From NCBI GenBank assembly GCA_025060505.1, contig JANXBU010000002.1, positions 124,001 through 188,000 on the forward strand: a stretch of DNA of 64,000 bases. Direction: 5' to 3'. The notes beneath the pieces are model-generated. The model ran no database searches. It was not told the origin of the DNA and saw only the letters and a list, made by a program, of their open reading frames with translations. Source of the stretch: Candidatus Calescibacterium sp. (GTDB taxonomy: Bacteria; Calescibacteriota; Calescibacteriia; Calescibacteriales; Calescibacteriaceae). The position numbers and the translations under genes were made by a program. The stretch's first letter is position 1. Every line of letters begins with the position of its first letter. Positions 54,558-63,426 of this stretch are shown here, piece by piece.

Positions 54558-55790
54558 ATGAAAGCGAATGAGATTGCCAACTACTTTGTTGAAAAAACAG
54601 CAGATATGATGGAACTATCTGGCAACGTCAAAAAACTTCTACTTACTCCGAAGAGACAGCTGAAAGTTCAGATTGTTCTTGAAAGAGAAGATGGAAATCT
54701 TGCGATTTTTACTGGATATCGTGTTCAACACTCAGATGCCCGTGGTCCTTTTAAGGGTGGATTAAGATACCATTTTGCAGTTGATATGGAAGAGGTTGAA
54801 GGCTTAGCTTCACTGATGACATGGAAAACAGCTCTGGTTGATATACCTTTTGGTGGAGCAAAGGGAGGTATAAACTGTGATCCAAAATCTCTTTCTCAAA
54901 GAGAACTTGAAATTCTCACAAGAAAATTTGTTGAGCAGATTCACGAATTCATAGGACCTATGAAAGATATTCCTGCACCAGATGTTAATACAAATGCATC
55001 TGTTATGGCTTGGATAATGGACGAATATTCAAAGATTTATGGTTTTAACCCAGCTGTTGTTACCGGAAAACCAGTTGATCTTTTTGGATCGCAAGGAAGA
55101 GAAGAGGCAACCGGCAGAGGTGTATATTTTGTAACTGCCTTTTTGCTTCACTCTATGGGTAGATCAATAAAAGATTGTAGCTATGCTATACAGGGGTTTG
55201 GAAATGTTGGTTCTTGGGCTGCAACATTTATACATCAACATGGAGGTAAAATAGTCGCTGTTTCAGATGTCTCCGGAGGATTATATAACAAAAATGGTAT
55301 AGATATAGATTCTTTGAAAGATTATGTGAGAAAAAAAGGAGAAGTAAAAGGTTTTCCGGAAGCAGATTACATAACTAACGAGGAGCTTCTTACAGCAGAC
55401 TGCGATGTTTTGATTCCGGCTGCTCTGAATGGAGTTATTGATACTCACATTGCAAAGGAGATAAAAGCAAAAATAATAGTTGAGGGAGCCAATGCTCCAA
55501 TTCTACCAGAAGCAGATCAATACCTTGAGAAAAATGGAGTGATTGTTGTTCCTGATATAATTGCAAATTCCGGAGGGGTTATTGTTTCTTATTTTGAGTG
55601 GACACAAAACATTCAACAGTTCAGGTGGCAATACGAAAAAGTTATAGATGAACTTTATCAGAAAATGAAATCAGCATACGATAGTGTTTATAACCTCGCG
55701 AAATCAAAGAAGGTCTCGCTCAGAACAGCTTCATACATAATAGCTTTAGGAAAGGTTGCAAAGGCAATAATACAAAGAGGTGTATACTGA
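54558..55790 (+). CDS. gdhA: Glutamate dehydrogenase (Glu/Leu/Phe/Val family)
   Basis: 410 residues, standard hexameric size. FKGGLRYHFAVDMEEVEGLA, MTWKTALVDIPFGGAKGGI (catalytic Lys) and PAPDVNTNASVMAWIMDEYS form the substrate site; IQGFGNVGSWAA binds the dinucleotide; EGANAPILPEAD and VVPDIIANSGGVIVSYFEW close the fold. It interconverts glutamate and 2-oxoglutarate plus ammonia; cofactor preference is not certain. Its TGA stop overlaps the ATG of the next gene by one base (TGATG arrangement), so the cNMP-binding partner is translationally coupled. Confidence 0.95.
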   Translation: MKANEIANYFVEKTADMMELSGNVKKLLLTPKRQLKVQIVLEREDGNLAIFTGYRVQHSDARGPFKGGLRYHFAVDMEEVEGLASLMTWKTALVDIPFGGAKGGINCDPKSLSQRELEILTRKFVEQIHEFIGPMKDIPAPDVNTNASVMAWIMDEYSKIYGFNPAVVTGKPVDLFGSQGREEATGRGVYFVTAFLLHSMGRSIKDCSYAIQGFGNVGSWAATFIHQHGGKIVAVSDVSGGLYNKNGIDIDSLKDYVRKKGEVKGFPEADYITNEELLTADCDVLIPAALNGVIDTHIAKEIKAKIIVEGANAPILPEADQYLEKNGVIVVPDIIANSGGVIVSYFEWTQNIQQFRWQYEKVIDELYQKMKSAYDSVYNLAKSKKVSLRTASYIIALGKVAKAIIQRGVY

Positions 55791-56311
55791 TGAATATTTG
55801 GCAAATTCTAAGGTCAATACCAAGTTTTTCAATTTTCAGTGATCAGGAGCTCAAAATTATATCCGAACAAGCTGAAACAAGGGATTTTGCATCCGGAGAA
55901 TTTGTTCTTAGAGAAGGGCAATCAAATGAAAGAATGTATGTTATAATGCACGGAACTGTTGAGATACACAAGAAATATGATGACAAAGACTTTGTTGTAG
56001 CTGAACTATCTGTTGGAAATTTTATTGGTGAGGTTAGCATTTTGGGATTTGATGAAAAACCTATGGCAAGCGTTATAGCTAAAACAAACACAAGTCTCCT
56101 TGAAATATCTAAGGAGGTTGTGGCAAGATGGTCGGAAGAAAATCCGAAGATCGTCATAAAGCTCTTTCAAGTTATATCTCTTGGGTTATCAAGAAAACTC
56201 AGAAAACTTAACGAGGAATATGTAAAGATTTTCATGCAGACCAAGGGTTTAGGAAAAATAAGCGAACTGAGATCTCTTCAAGAGAAACTCTTCAAGGAGT
56301 GGGGAATATAA
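55790..56311 (+). CDS. Stand-alone cyclic-nucleotide-binding-domain protein
   Basis: 173 residues. A Crp-type beta-roll domain covers about 12-125 (SIFSDQELKIISEQAETRDF at the start, VGNFIGEVSILGFDEKPMAS at the phosphate-binding region). The normal phosphate-binding Arg is replaced by a Pro/Met context after the GE. The last 50 residues are a helix without a helix-turn-helix, so this is not a Crp-like DNA-binding regulator. Coupled to gdhA, it may bind a nucleotide or another ligand and act on glutamate dehydrogenase or nitrogen signalling; that is inference. Confidence 0.75.
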   Translation: MNIWQILRSIPSFSIFSDQELKIISEQAETRDFASGEFVLREGQSNERMYVIMHGTVEIHKKYDDKDFVVAELSVGNFIGEVSILGFDEKPMASVIAKTNTSLLEISKEVVARWSEENPKIVIKLFQVISLGLSRKLRKLNEEYVKIFMQTKGLGKISELRSLQEKLFKEWGI

Positions 56312-56417
56312 TCTCTGTTTTTTCGCTGATAATTTTTCTGATTGCCTTATTCTTCATGGAGTATCGCCTTTAACCTTTTGAGTATTCCCAAAAACAGATG
56401 TTTGCAGCGGTCTTGAT

Positions 56418-57179
56418 TTACGTTCTTTTTTCAGTACGCATTTCTCTCACAATTTCAATTTCTTCATCTGATACCAAGGCTTCTGCTATATGTAGATCTT
56501 CTTTGTATGTTATTTTTATATTTCTTCTATCCCCGGGAAGTCCTATTATATTTCTTTTGTTTCTGAAAAATATTCCAGCTAGATCTGCGAATTCTTCTTT
56601 GTTGCCATCTAAAAGTTTTTCAACTGCTTTGGCTCTGAATACCTGAGGAGTTTGTATTAAAGCTACATTATTTCTTGGGATTTCTTGTAAAAATATTGTT
56701 TCTTCATATATTGATTCCTTTGAGGTTTCATACTTTTTTATTTCAATTGTTCTTACAGTTTCTACTGGTGTTATAAATGGGATTATGCCCTCTATAGCGG
56801 GGTTTTTTTTCAGTTCATTTATGAATCTCAGAAGCGTTTCAACAGAAAAAAGAGGTCTTGCAGCATCGTGTTCTATAAGTATATCGTCTTGTTGTATAGA
56901 TGTTTTCTTCCTGAGTTCAAGGAATGAGTTTTCAAATGATTGCCATCTTGTTTTTCCACCTTCAGTCAAAACTATTTGTGCATATTTGTATTTTGAAATT
57001 ATATCTTGCATACTATCTTGGTCTTCTTTTTGAAAAGCTAATATTATCAAATCAACACCTACTTTCAGGAATTTTGAGATTGAAAAATCTATAACTTTTA
57101 TCCCTTTCAGTGTTTTGAATATTTTTTTTTCTCCAAATCTTTCGCTCTTACCAGCTCCGAGAATTATTGCGGAAATCAT
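56418..57179 (-). CDS. ispD: 2-C-methyl-D-erythritol 4-phosphate cytidylyltransferase
   Basis: 253 residues. N-terminal nucleotide-binding IILGAGKSERFGEKKIF (usual LAAGxGxRxG...K), then LIEHDAARPLFSVETL (the HDAARP motif) and the late NIKITYKEDLHIAEALV. It makes CDP-methylerythritol in the non-mevalonate isoprenoid pathway started by dxs. Insertions around residues 140-165 are lineage-specific. It ends 106 bases from the convergent cNMP-binding gene and is 20 bases downstream of cheR, so likely co-transcribed with it. Confidence 0.88.
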   Translation of the reverse strand: MISAIILGAGKSERFGEKKIFKTLKGIKVIDFSISKFLKVGVDLIILAFQKEDQDSMQDIISKYKYAQIVLTEGGKTRWQSFENSFLELRKKTSIQQDDILIEHDAARPLFSVETLLRFINELKKNPAIEGIIPFITPVETVRTIEIKKYETSKESIYEETIFLQEIPRNNVALIQTPQVFRAKAVEKLLDGNKEEFADLAGIFFRNKRNIIGLPGDRRNIKITYKEDLHIAEALVSDEEIEIVREMRTEKRT

Positions 57180-57199
57180 CTGTGGTTTGGTTATGTTTT

Positions 57200-58036
57200 C
57201 TATACTTCCATCATATCTGTTCTTTTGTAGAAGAACATATTTCCTTCAAATATAGGTTCAAATATTTCTGTGATAACAGATATTCTTTCAGCAGGTCCAA
57301 GAACTAAATATCCTCCCTTGTTCAGTATTGACCAGAAAGTTTCTGCAAGTTGGTTCCTTGATCTTTCATCAAAGTATATTATCACGTTTTTGCAGAAAAT
57401 CACGTCAAATTTACCAAGCATTCTCATTCTGATTTTATCCATAAGATTTATCTTTTCAAAGAACACGTTTTTTGCAACTATATCTTTTATTTTCCAAGTG
57501 TTCTCATCTATTCTATCAAAATATTTTGGAAGAAGATATGGTGGGATACCCCTTACAGAATACATTGAGTAGGTTCCATCTTTTGCTTTCTGAATGAAGT
57601 TCTCGTTTATATCTACTCCTACAACTTTATACGATATGTGTGGTAATTTTTCAAGCATATAAATTGATAGTGTGTACGGTTCTTCTCCGGTGGCACATCC
57701 TGCTGAAAGAAAATTTAGGTTTTTCTTTCCAGATTCATCTAAATACTTTTTCAAAATTCTATCGAAAAATACATCTATTTGAATTTTATCTCTGAAAAAC
57801 TGAGTTTCTCCTATAGTTATGATTTTCAGTAGCTCATCTATTTCTTTCTGATTATGGTCTTTGCATAATTTTATATAGGTTCTTGGGTCTACTCCAAGAT
57901 GCTTTAATCTTGGTTTCAATTTATAACTAAGGAGGTAAGTTTTCTGATCTTCTATGTATATTCCAGAAAATCTCCAAATTAGGTCTCTTATTTCTTTTAT
58001 TTCCGACTCGGAGAAATCAAATGACTTTTCTTCCAT
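57200..58036 (-). CDS. cheR: Chemotaxis methyltransferase CheR
   Basis: 278 residues. The N-terminal helical domain (about 1-75) has FSGIYIEDQKTYLLSYKLKP. The methyltransferase domain has TQFFRDKIQIDVFF, the SAM loop SAGCATGEEPYTLSIYML and VIFCKNVIIYFDERSRNQL. It methylates glutamates of chemoreceptors. No other chemotaxis gene is nearby, and the receptor-like gene at 8532-10883 has lost the conserved tip. It is followed by ispD after 20 bases. Confidence 0.93.
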   Translation of the reverse strand: MEEKSFDFSESEIKEIRDLIWRFSGIYIEDQKTYLLSYKLKPRLKHLGVDPRTYIKLCKDHNQKEIDELLKIITIGETQFFRDKIQIDVFFDRILKKYLDESGKKNLNFLSAGCATGEEPYTLSIYMLEKLPHISYKVVGVDINENFIQKAKDGTYSMYSVRGIPPYLLPKYFDRIDENTWKIKDIVAKNVFFEKINLMDKIRMRMLGKFDVIFCKNVIIYFDERSRNQLAETFWSILNKGGYLVLGPAERISVITEIFEPIFEGNMFFYKRTDMMEV

Positions 58037-58252
58037 CTGATGAAGAAATTTCTTTAATTATTATAGCTTTAATTATTTGTGAATCTAAATTCAAAATTCA
58101 AAATTTAAAAATATAAAAATTTAAAAGATTACAAAGCAAATTTTATTCGAATAATTTATTCCTCATTGTTTTTGTTTTTCGTTTCGAGATTTTTGTCATT
58201 CAGTTTGATTTTTATACAAAATTTTCCGAATGTTGATTAATTTTTAATCACT

Positions 58253-60076
58253 ATGGAATTCGGATTTCCTGTTTTATCTGCTGGCATATGGCTTTCTATT
58301 GTGATGATACTAGTTTTGTTGAGCTGGCTCATATTCTATTATTCTCCTGTTGTTATAAAAACGACCATAAGTTTCGTTGTTTTTTCTGTTATATTGCTCA
58401 CGGTTTCATTATGGGTTGGAACGCATTCTATAATTGAGTTTGTTCGTGAGTGGAGCGAGTATGAAGTGAGCAGAATAGAAGAGGGAGCTTTTACATTTAT
58501 AGAAAGACGTAAAAGTGATCAGAGAACGATCGTCAAGAGATTTACAGATGAACCCGAAAAAATACTGGAAGATAGATTTGCTAAAACTGTTCTTGACTAC
58601 ATTGCTATTGCAGATAGGAGTGGGAAGATAATTGCTTCAAACAAGAATCTGAATTTCAACATATCAAATATTGAAGGGGATTTGGAGCAGGGATTTTACA
58701 GATCAAATGGTGTTGTTTATCTTCTGACGGTTGCGAATGCGAAAGATGATAAGTTCATACTGATAGGCGAGCAGGTTGAAATAAGAATAATCCCAGCTCT
58801 GCAAGGTATGCTTTCTATTAAGGAAGCCTATATTCAAACAGGGCAGGAAGATAATCAACAGAATGAAGATGAAACAGTTTTAAAGAACGCGCAAATTGAG
58901 TTAGGTTCGGATATAAATCTTGTTCTTGTTCCGAATTACGATCTGGTTTTTGAACTTGTTTCAAAGCTCGCAACGGAAACATCAAGAGGAATTGGTGTAT
59001 CTTTGATTCTCGCGGCTGTTTTCTTCGCTGTTCTCTCTCTTATATATATCAGAAAACCGCTTATGGGTTTGATTTCTGCTTCATCTGAAGTTGAAAAAGG
59101 AAATTTTGAGTACGAAATTCCAGATAGACCAAAGGGAGATATCGGAAAACTTATAAACACTTTCAACAGTATGATAAAGGGTCTCAGAAAAAGAGATGCT
59201 CAGATAAAATATAGAAACGAGTTGCTTTCAGCTATAAGAGAGCTTGCAAGAGCTATCCTTAACGAATTTGATAAGGAGAAAGTTTTTGAAATATGCGTTG
59301 ATACCGCCGGAATTAAAACAGGCTCAAAGTGTGCTATATTTTATAGCGATAAAATCAGATATTCTGAAAAGCCAGATGTAGAAAGACAAGATCTTGAAGG
59401 ACTGCAAGATGGTGAGACTATAAAGAAAGATGGAAACTACATTTTATACTATGAAATATCTGCTCATAAGGAAGAAGGAAAAATACTTTACGGAAAATTT
59501 ATCGCACAGAGAGATAAAGATTTTTCTCAGGAAGAAAAGGAGTTTTTCTCATCAATCGTCAATTACGCTGCTTCCGCGTGTCTGAGAATTGATTATGTTA
59601 TGAAACTCAAACTCCTCCAATCTACAGATAGTGTAACAGGACTCTTCAACTCTACATTTTTCAAATCAAGCGTTAAAAGAGAAGTATCTATGTTTCAAAG
59701 ATTTCAGAGAAATTTTGCCATCGTGTTTATAGATATACAGAACTCATCTGAAATAATAGATAGGTTCGGAAACATAATATGGGAAGATATAATAAAAGCT
59801 GTGTCTATGATAATGAAGAAATCTGTTAGAACTTATGATATACCAGCTCGTCTTGGTAACGATAGGTTTGCCTTACTTCTTCCAAACACAGTGGCTCAAA
59901 ATGCGAAAGTCGTCGAAGATAGAGTAAGAGATATTATAAGATCTGCTCCGGAGATACCATCTCTACCGGAACTTGAAATAAAAATAGAGGTTTCCTCAAT
60001 AGCTACTGATTCTACTAATGTTGACGAAATATTTAGGAGCATAGACCAAAGAATATCTGCTGTGCAAGAGAAATAA
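58253..60076 (+). CDS. Membrane sensor with HAMP, GAF and degenerate GGDEF domains
   Basis: 607 residues. Membrane helices at about 10-30 and 35-56, an extracytoplasmic region to about 245, a third helix (about 248-268), a HAMP-like linker (SSEVEKGNFEYEIPD, to about 322), a GAF-like region (about 330-450) and a diguanylate-cyclase fold (about 455-600). The active-site GGDEF loop reads ARLGNDRFALLLP, so the signature is GNDRF, and the metal-binding Asp/Glu pattern is incomplete. It is therefore probably inactive as a cyclase and may act as a receptor or scaffold. Next downstream are the genes at 60139 and 60909. Confidence 0.8.
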   Translation: MEFGFPVLSAGIWLSIVMILVLLSWLIFYYSPVVIKTTISFVVFSVILLTVSLWVGTHSIIEFVREWSEYEVSRIEEGAFTFIERRKSDQRTIVKRFTDEPEKILEDRFAKTVLDYIAIADRSGKIIASNKNLNFNISNIEGDLEQGFYRSNGVVYLLTVANAKDDKFILIGEQVEIRIIPALQGMLSIKEAYIQTGQEDNQQNEDETVLKNAQIELGSDINLVLVPNYDLVFELVSKLATETSRGIGVSLILAAVFFAVLSLIYIRKPLMGLISASSEVEKGNFEYEIPDRPKGDIGKLINTFNSMIKGLRKRDAQIKYRNELLSAIRELARAILNEFDKEKVFEICVDTAGIKTGSKCAIFYSDKIRYSEKPDVERQDLEGLQDGETIKKDGNYILYYEISAHKEEGKILYGKFIAQRDKDFSQEEKEFFSSIVNYAASACLRIDYVMKLKLLQSTDSVTGLFNSTFFKSSVKREVSMFQRFQRNFAIVFIDIQNSSEIIDRFGNIIWEDIIKAVSMIMKKSVRTYDIPARLGNDRFALLLPNTVAQNAKVVEDRVRDIIRSAPEIPSLPELEIKIEVSSIATDSTNVDEIFRSIDQRISAVQEK

Positions 60077-60126
60077 TTCATGATAATAAACAAAAAAGAA
60101 AACAGGAAATTTTATCTCAAAAAAAT

Positions 60127-60132
60127 TAAAAT
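60127..60132 (+). promoter_or_regulatory. -10-like hexamer for a leaderless transcript
   Basis: TAAAAT, six bases before the GTG at 60139; no ribosome site. Confidence 0.4.
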
Positions 60133-60138
60133 TTCTGA

Positions 60139-60858
60139 GTGTTGAAAGAGAAGTCGCCAGAGGAAATTATAAAGGAGATCGAAAAAATTTTTTCAAGACC
60201 TTATTCCTATCCTTTCTATGAAAAGAAGAAAAGTAATATCTATTTCATAGCTGGGTCTGTTTTGGCAGTATTGATTTTGCTTTCTGTTTTGTTTTTTGTT
60301 TTTTCTCCAAGTTTCAGGATTGAAACCAAAAATCTTGGAACTACTGAGAAGACCATAGAAACAGAAGAAAAAAAGGGATGTTTTTTATCTGTATCATACG
60401 ATAATGAAGTCGTGAATCTTATTCTTGATTTTGGAGTAAAGGATATGAGGATAGTTTCCGCAAAAAAATTAAAGAGAAACAACATAAAGTTTTTTGTAGG
60501 AGATTTCAGGACATTTAATGATTCTGTGATAGTTTCGTCAAGACTGAACGACAAATCGATTCCCAACAAAATAGAGAAAGTCAATGAAGATTTTTGGAGG
60601 GTTTATATCAATTTGGAAGTTCCAGAACTTCAAGTATATTACAACAAACCAAATATATCTCAGAGCGATGTTTCAAATATAGAGAAACTAATTTCAGGCA
60701 AAGTTGGAGAGGTAGTTAGAGTTGAGGTCTTTCCATATGAGGTCCCGGTTGCTGATGTGATTATTGAACTTGAAAAAAGGGAGCAATGCGAAAGCTTAGT
60801 TAATTTTCTCAAATCAAAAGGTAAGAAAGTTGTGACAGAATTGTTTTTAAGAAGCTGA
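60139..60858 (+). CDS. Single-span membrane protein of unknown function
   Basis: 239 residues from a GTG. A cytoplasmic N-terminus of about 32 residues, one membrane helix (about 34-57), and a periplasmic part with alternating strands (about 80-175) and a C-terminal alpha/beta segment (NIEKLISGKVGEVVRVEVF ... REQCESLVNFLKSKGKKVVTE) with a faint resemblance to an SPOR domain. It is 50 bases upstream of the GspL-like gene, so a role in the same assembly (GspC-like) is possible; I cannot show it. Confidence 0.55.
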   Translation: MLKEKSPEEIIKEIEKIFSRPYSYPFYEKKKSNIYFIAGSVLAVLILLSVLFFVFSPSFRIETKNLGTTEKTIETEEKKGCFLSVSYDNEVVNLILDFGVKDMRIVSAKKLKRNNIKFFVGDFRTFNDSVIVSSRLNDKSIPNKIEKVNEDFWRVYINLEVPELQVYYNKPNISQSDVSNIEKLISGKVGEVVRVEVFPYEVPVADVIIELEKREQCESLVNFLKSKGKKVVTELFLRS

Positions 60859-60908
60859 ATTATATTTGAAGTTTAATAGATTTGATTTCTACAAGCCTGA
60901 TTTGGTAA

Positions 60909-62078
60909 ATGTTTATCTGGGATACAGAAAATAATATAGGGTTAAGCGTATTTAAATCTTTTAGAAAAATAGAGGTCAATCTTGTTAATCAGGAGCCTCC
61001 AAACAAAAAGGGAATTACTATATTTTTTCCGGATCCTTTTTACATGACAATTAGAACTTTCGACTTTTCATTTGGTGGGAAAAGAGCGAAGAAAGCCTGT
61101 GAGGTTGAGATAGCTTCACTTGAGATGTTTCAGGGAGATAAATATTTAATATGGACTCCTCGCAGAGCTGGAACATCTCTTGTAATAATATACGAAGGCG
61201 AGTATGTTCAGAGTTTTGTATCAGAAGGAATTAGTTCCATGATTTTCAAACCGATTTGTCTTTTGCATCTATGTGATGGAACCAACATCGTTGCAGATAT
61301 AGGGGAAAAAACAGTTTCAATAGCCTCTTTAATAGATAAAGACTTTTTCAGAATAGCATTTTTCAGATACCAAACAAAAGAAGATATAAGAGCCTATGTT
61401 ATGCTTTTTTTATCTGGATTGAAAAATAGGAACCTTAAATTTATGGTATGTGGTAAGAGGTCAGAGTTTTTTCCATTTGAGGCTCAGGTTGTTAAACCAT
61501 CTGACATTTTTGATGTTCAAGTGGATGATCCTTCTTTTACTTCTCTTTTCTGTGCAGCTTTGGGAAAGTATCCTGATGTCAGGTTAAAATTTGTTGAATA
61601 TCAACCAAGTCTTGAACTTCTGCTACAAAGATCGCTCGGGATATCGGTTTTATCTTTTATAGCTTTGGCACTTGGATTTTTTCCCTCTTTTCTTGAATTG
61701 AGACACATTGAGGGGAAAGTGAAAAACCTAGTCAATGAAAAATCTCAAATTTTTTCTTCTGTTTTTCCGGACAAAAAAGTTGTTGATCCGTACTCCCAAC
61801 TCAAGATAGAATACTCAAGACTCGTAGGTAACGGAGATAAATCTGGATTTCATGTTTTTGCTAGGTTCGCTGAGGCTATCTCTTTACATGTAATAAGGAT
61901 GGAGGATTTCTCTCTTGATTCAGGTGAAATATCAGCTCAACTGAAAATAAAGGAAATCTCAGACATACAGAAAATAAAGGAAGCACTTGAGAAATTTCTG
62001 AAGGATGTTAAAGTTACGTCAACGGTAAGAAGCAGAGAAGGAGATTCATACATAATGCGTATAAGTGGTAAGCTATAA
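60909..62078 (+). CDS. GspL/PilM-PilN-like secretion or pilus assembly protein
   Basis: 389 residues. The cytoplasmic 240 residues have actin-like features: alternating strands, DGTNIVADIGEKTVSIASL (a PilM-type nucleotide strand-turn) and FMVCGKRSEFF. One membrane helix (about 246-265) follows. After a coiled segment the last 75 residues form a ferredoxin-like alpha/beta unit, as in PilN/GspL. PilM and PilN are fused in type II secretion GspL, so this is its best description. It would link the motor ATPase to the GspM/PilO partner; a candidate lies at 2120-2641. Confidence 0.55.
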   Translation: MFIWDTENNIGLSVFKSFRKIEVNLVNQEPPNKKGITIFFPDPFYMTIRTFDFSFGGKRAKKACEVEIASLEMFQGDKYLIWTPRRAGTSLVIIYEGEYVQSFVSEGISSMIFKPICLLHLCDGTNIVADIGEKTVSIASLIDKDFFRIAFFRYQTKEDIRAYVMLFLSGLKNRNLKFMVCGKRSEFFPFEAQVVKPSDIFDVQVDDPSFTSLFCAALGKYPDVRLKFVEYQPSLELLLQRSLGISVLSFIALALGFFPSFLELRHIEGKVKNLVNEKSQIFSSVFPDKKVVDPYSQLKIEYSRLVGNGDKSGFHVFARFAEAISLHVIRMEDFSLDSGEISAQLKIKEISDIQKIKEALEKFLKDVKVTSTVRSREGDSYIMRISGKL

Positions 62079-62131
62079 TGCGATATAGGGTCTTCGGAAT
62101 TACATTACATAACACAAGGTATTTCAACAAT

Positions 62132-63166
62132 TCAGAAATATCTTCGTTTGAAAAAAGTGAAATTAGATCCAAATAATAACCTTATGTCATCTATGTTGTA
62201 TTTTATCATGGTAAGTCGCTCTACACCCATTCCGAAGGCAAAACCTTGAACATCTGTGTATTGAACAGATCTGAAAACTTCTGGATGAACCATTCCGCAT
62301 CCGGCAACTTCAAGGAATCCAGAACCTTTACACACTTTGCATGATTTGTTTTCACCTTTACATATGCTGCATGAAACATCAACTTCCGCTGATGGTTCTG
62401 TGAAAGGAAAATATGAAGGTCTGAACCTTACTTTTACATCTTCGCTGAAAAACTTCTTGAAGAAAAATTCAAGCACTCCGAAAAGGTCGGACATTCTGAC
62501 TTTTTTATCTACATATAATCCCTCTACCTGATGGAACACAGGAGAGTGTGTTGCATCCCAGTCTCTTCTGAAAACCCTTCCTGGAGCGATTATTTTTATA
62601 GGTATCTTACCTCTGCGTTTTTCCATAGCTCTTATTTGAACTGGGGATGTGTGTGTTCTGAGCAGTCTGTTATCTTCAAGGTAGAATGTATCTTGCATAT
62701 CTCGCGCCGGATGATCTGGGGGAATATTCAGAGCTGTAAAATTATACCAATCGCCTTCTACCTCGGGGCCATCTTCTACTTCAAAGCCCATTTTCTCAAA
62801 TATTTTTTTTATTTGTCTCATTACCTCAGAAACCGGATGCGTTGCGCCAAGAAATCTTGTCCTTCCATCAAGAGTTATATCTGGTAATTTGAACTCTATC
62901 TTCTTTTGTTCTTCTATTTCTTTTGATTTGGTCTCTATTATCTCTTTTATTTCGTTGAGTATTTTTCCAAGAAGTTTTTTCTGCTCAACTTCTTTTGTTT
63001 GTGGAATAATCTTGAACATCTCTGGTAGTTTTTCTTTCAGGTATTTTGATTTGAGTTCAGATATTATCTTGTTTTTTTCTTCATCTGAGTCTGTTTTTGT
63101 TGCTTCTTCTATTTTTCGTATGACTTCTTCTTTGAGCTTTTTGGCTTCGTCAATTGCATCTTTCAT
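62132..63166 (-). CDS. pheS: Phenylalanine-tRNA ligase alpha subunit
   Basis: 344 residues. The N-terminal coiled coil (about 1-80) binds tRNA. Catalytic motifs: HTSPVQIRAM, IIAPGRVFRRDWDATHSPVF with FHQVEGLYVD, FPFTEPSAEVDVSC, a Cys pair region CKGENKSCKVCKGSGF, and GCGMVHPEVF. It charges tRNA-Phe as an alpha2beta2 enzyme. The beta-subunit gene pheT, normally immediately downstream, is absent: the next gene downstream is the convergent GspL-like gene. Confidence 0.95.
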   Translation of the reverse strand: MKDAIDEAKKLKEEVIRKIEEATKTDSDEEKNKIISELKSKYLKEKLPEMFKIIPQTKEVEQKKLLGKILNEIKEIIETKSKEIEEQKKIEFKLPDITLDGRTRFLGATHPVSEVMRQIKKIFEKMGFEVEDGPEVEGDWYNFTALNIPPDHPARDMQDTFYLEDNRLLRTHTSPVQIRAMEKRRGKIPIKIIAPGRVFRRDWDATHSPVFHQVEGLYVDKKVRMSDLFGVLEFFFKKFFSEDVKVRFRPSYFPFTEPSAEVDVSCSICKGENKSCKVCKGSGFLEVAGCGMVHPEVFRSVQYTDVQGFAFGMGVERLTMIKYNIDDIRLLFGSNFTFFKRRYF

Positions 63167-63239
63167 ATAGACCTTTTTTAAATATAATTCTTTATGTTTT
63201 TACAAATGTTGATTTTTTTATTGTTAATTTTCTGTTATT

Positions 63240-63332
63240 GGAGAGGTGGCCGAGAGGTCTAAGGCAGCAGCCTGCTAAGCTGCGACGGAGTTAAAATCCG
63301 TCTCGCGGGTTCGAATCCCGCCCTCTCCGCCA
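63240..63332 (+). tRNA. tRNA-Ser (GCU anticodon)
   Basis: A class II tRNA of 93 bases with encoded CCA (63330-63332). The acceptor stem GGAGAGG pairs with CCTCTCC. The anticodon stem GCAGC/GCTGC (63267-63271, 63279-63283) encloses loop CTGCTAA, with anticodon GCT at 63274-63276, reading AGC and AGU. The long variable arm GACGGA/TCCGTC confirms serine. The TTCGAAT T-loop is standard. It sits between pheS and topA. Confidence 0.97.
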
Positions 63333-63401
63333 GAATATGCAATACCTTCGTAAATCAAAACACATATTTAAAAAAATACAACTTATACAAATCAAAAATC
63401 T

Positions 63402-63407
63402 TATAAT
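63402..63407 (+). promoter_or_regulatory. -10 hexamer of topA
   Basis: TATAAT, 19 bases before the GTG at 63427, giving a leader of about 12 bases. Confidence 0.45.
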
Positions 63408-63426
63408 TATTTAGAAAAATGGTATC

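Noticed and set aside
58080..58130. AAATTTAAAA-like repeats before the GGDEF-like gene, considered as an origin or CRISPR leader
   Set aside because: Simple A/T-rich repetition without fixed unit, DnaA boxes or spacers.
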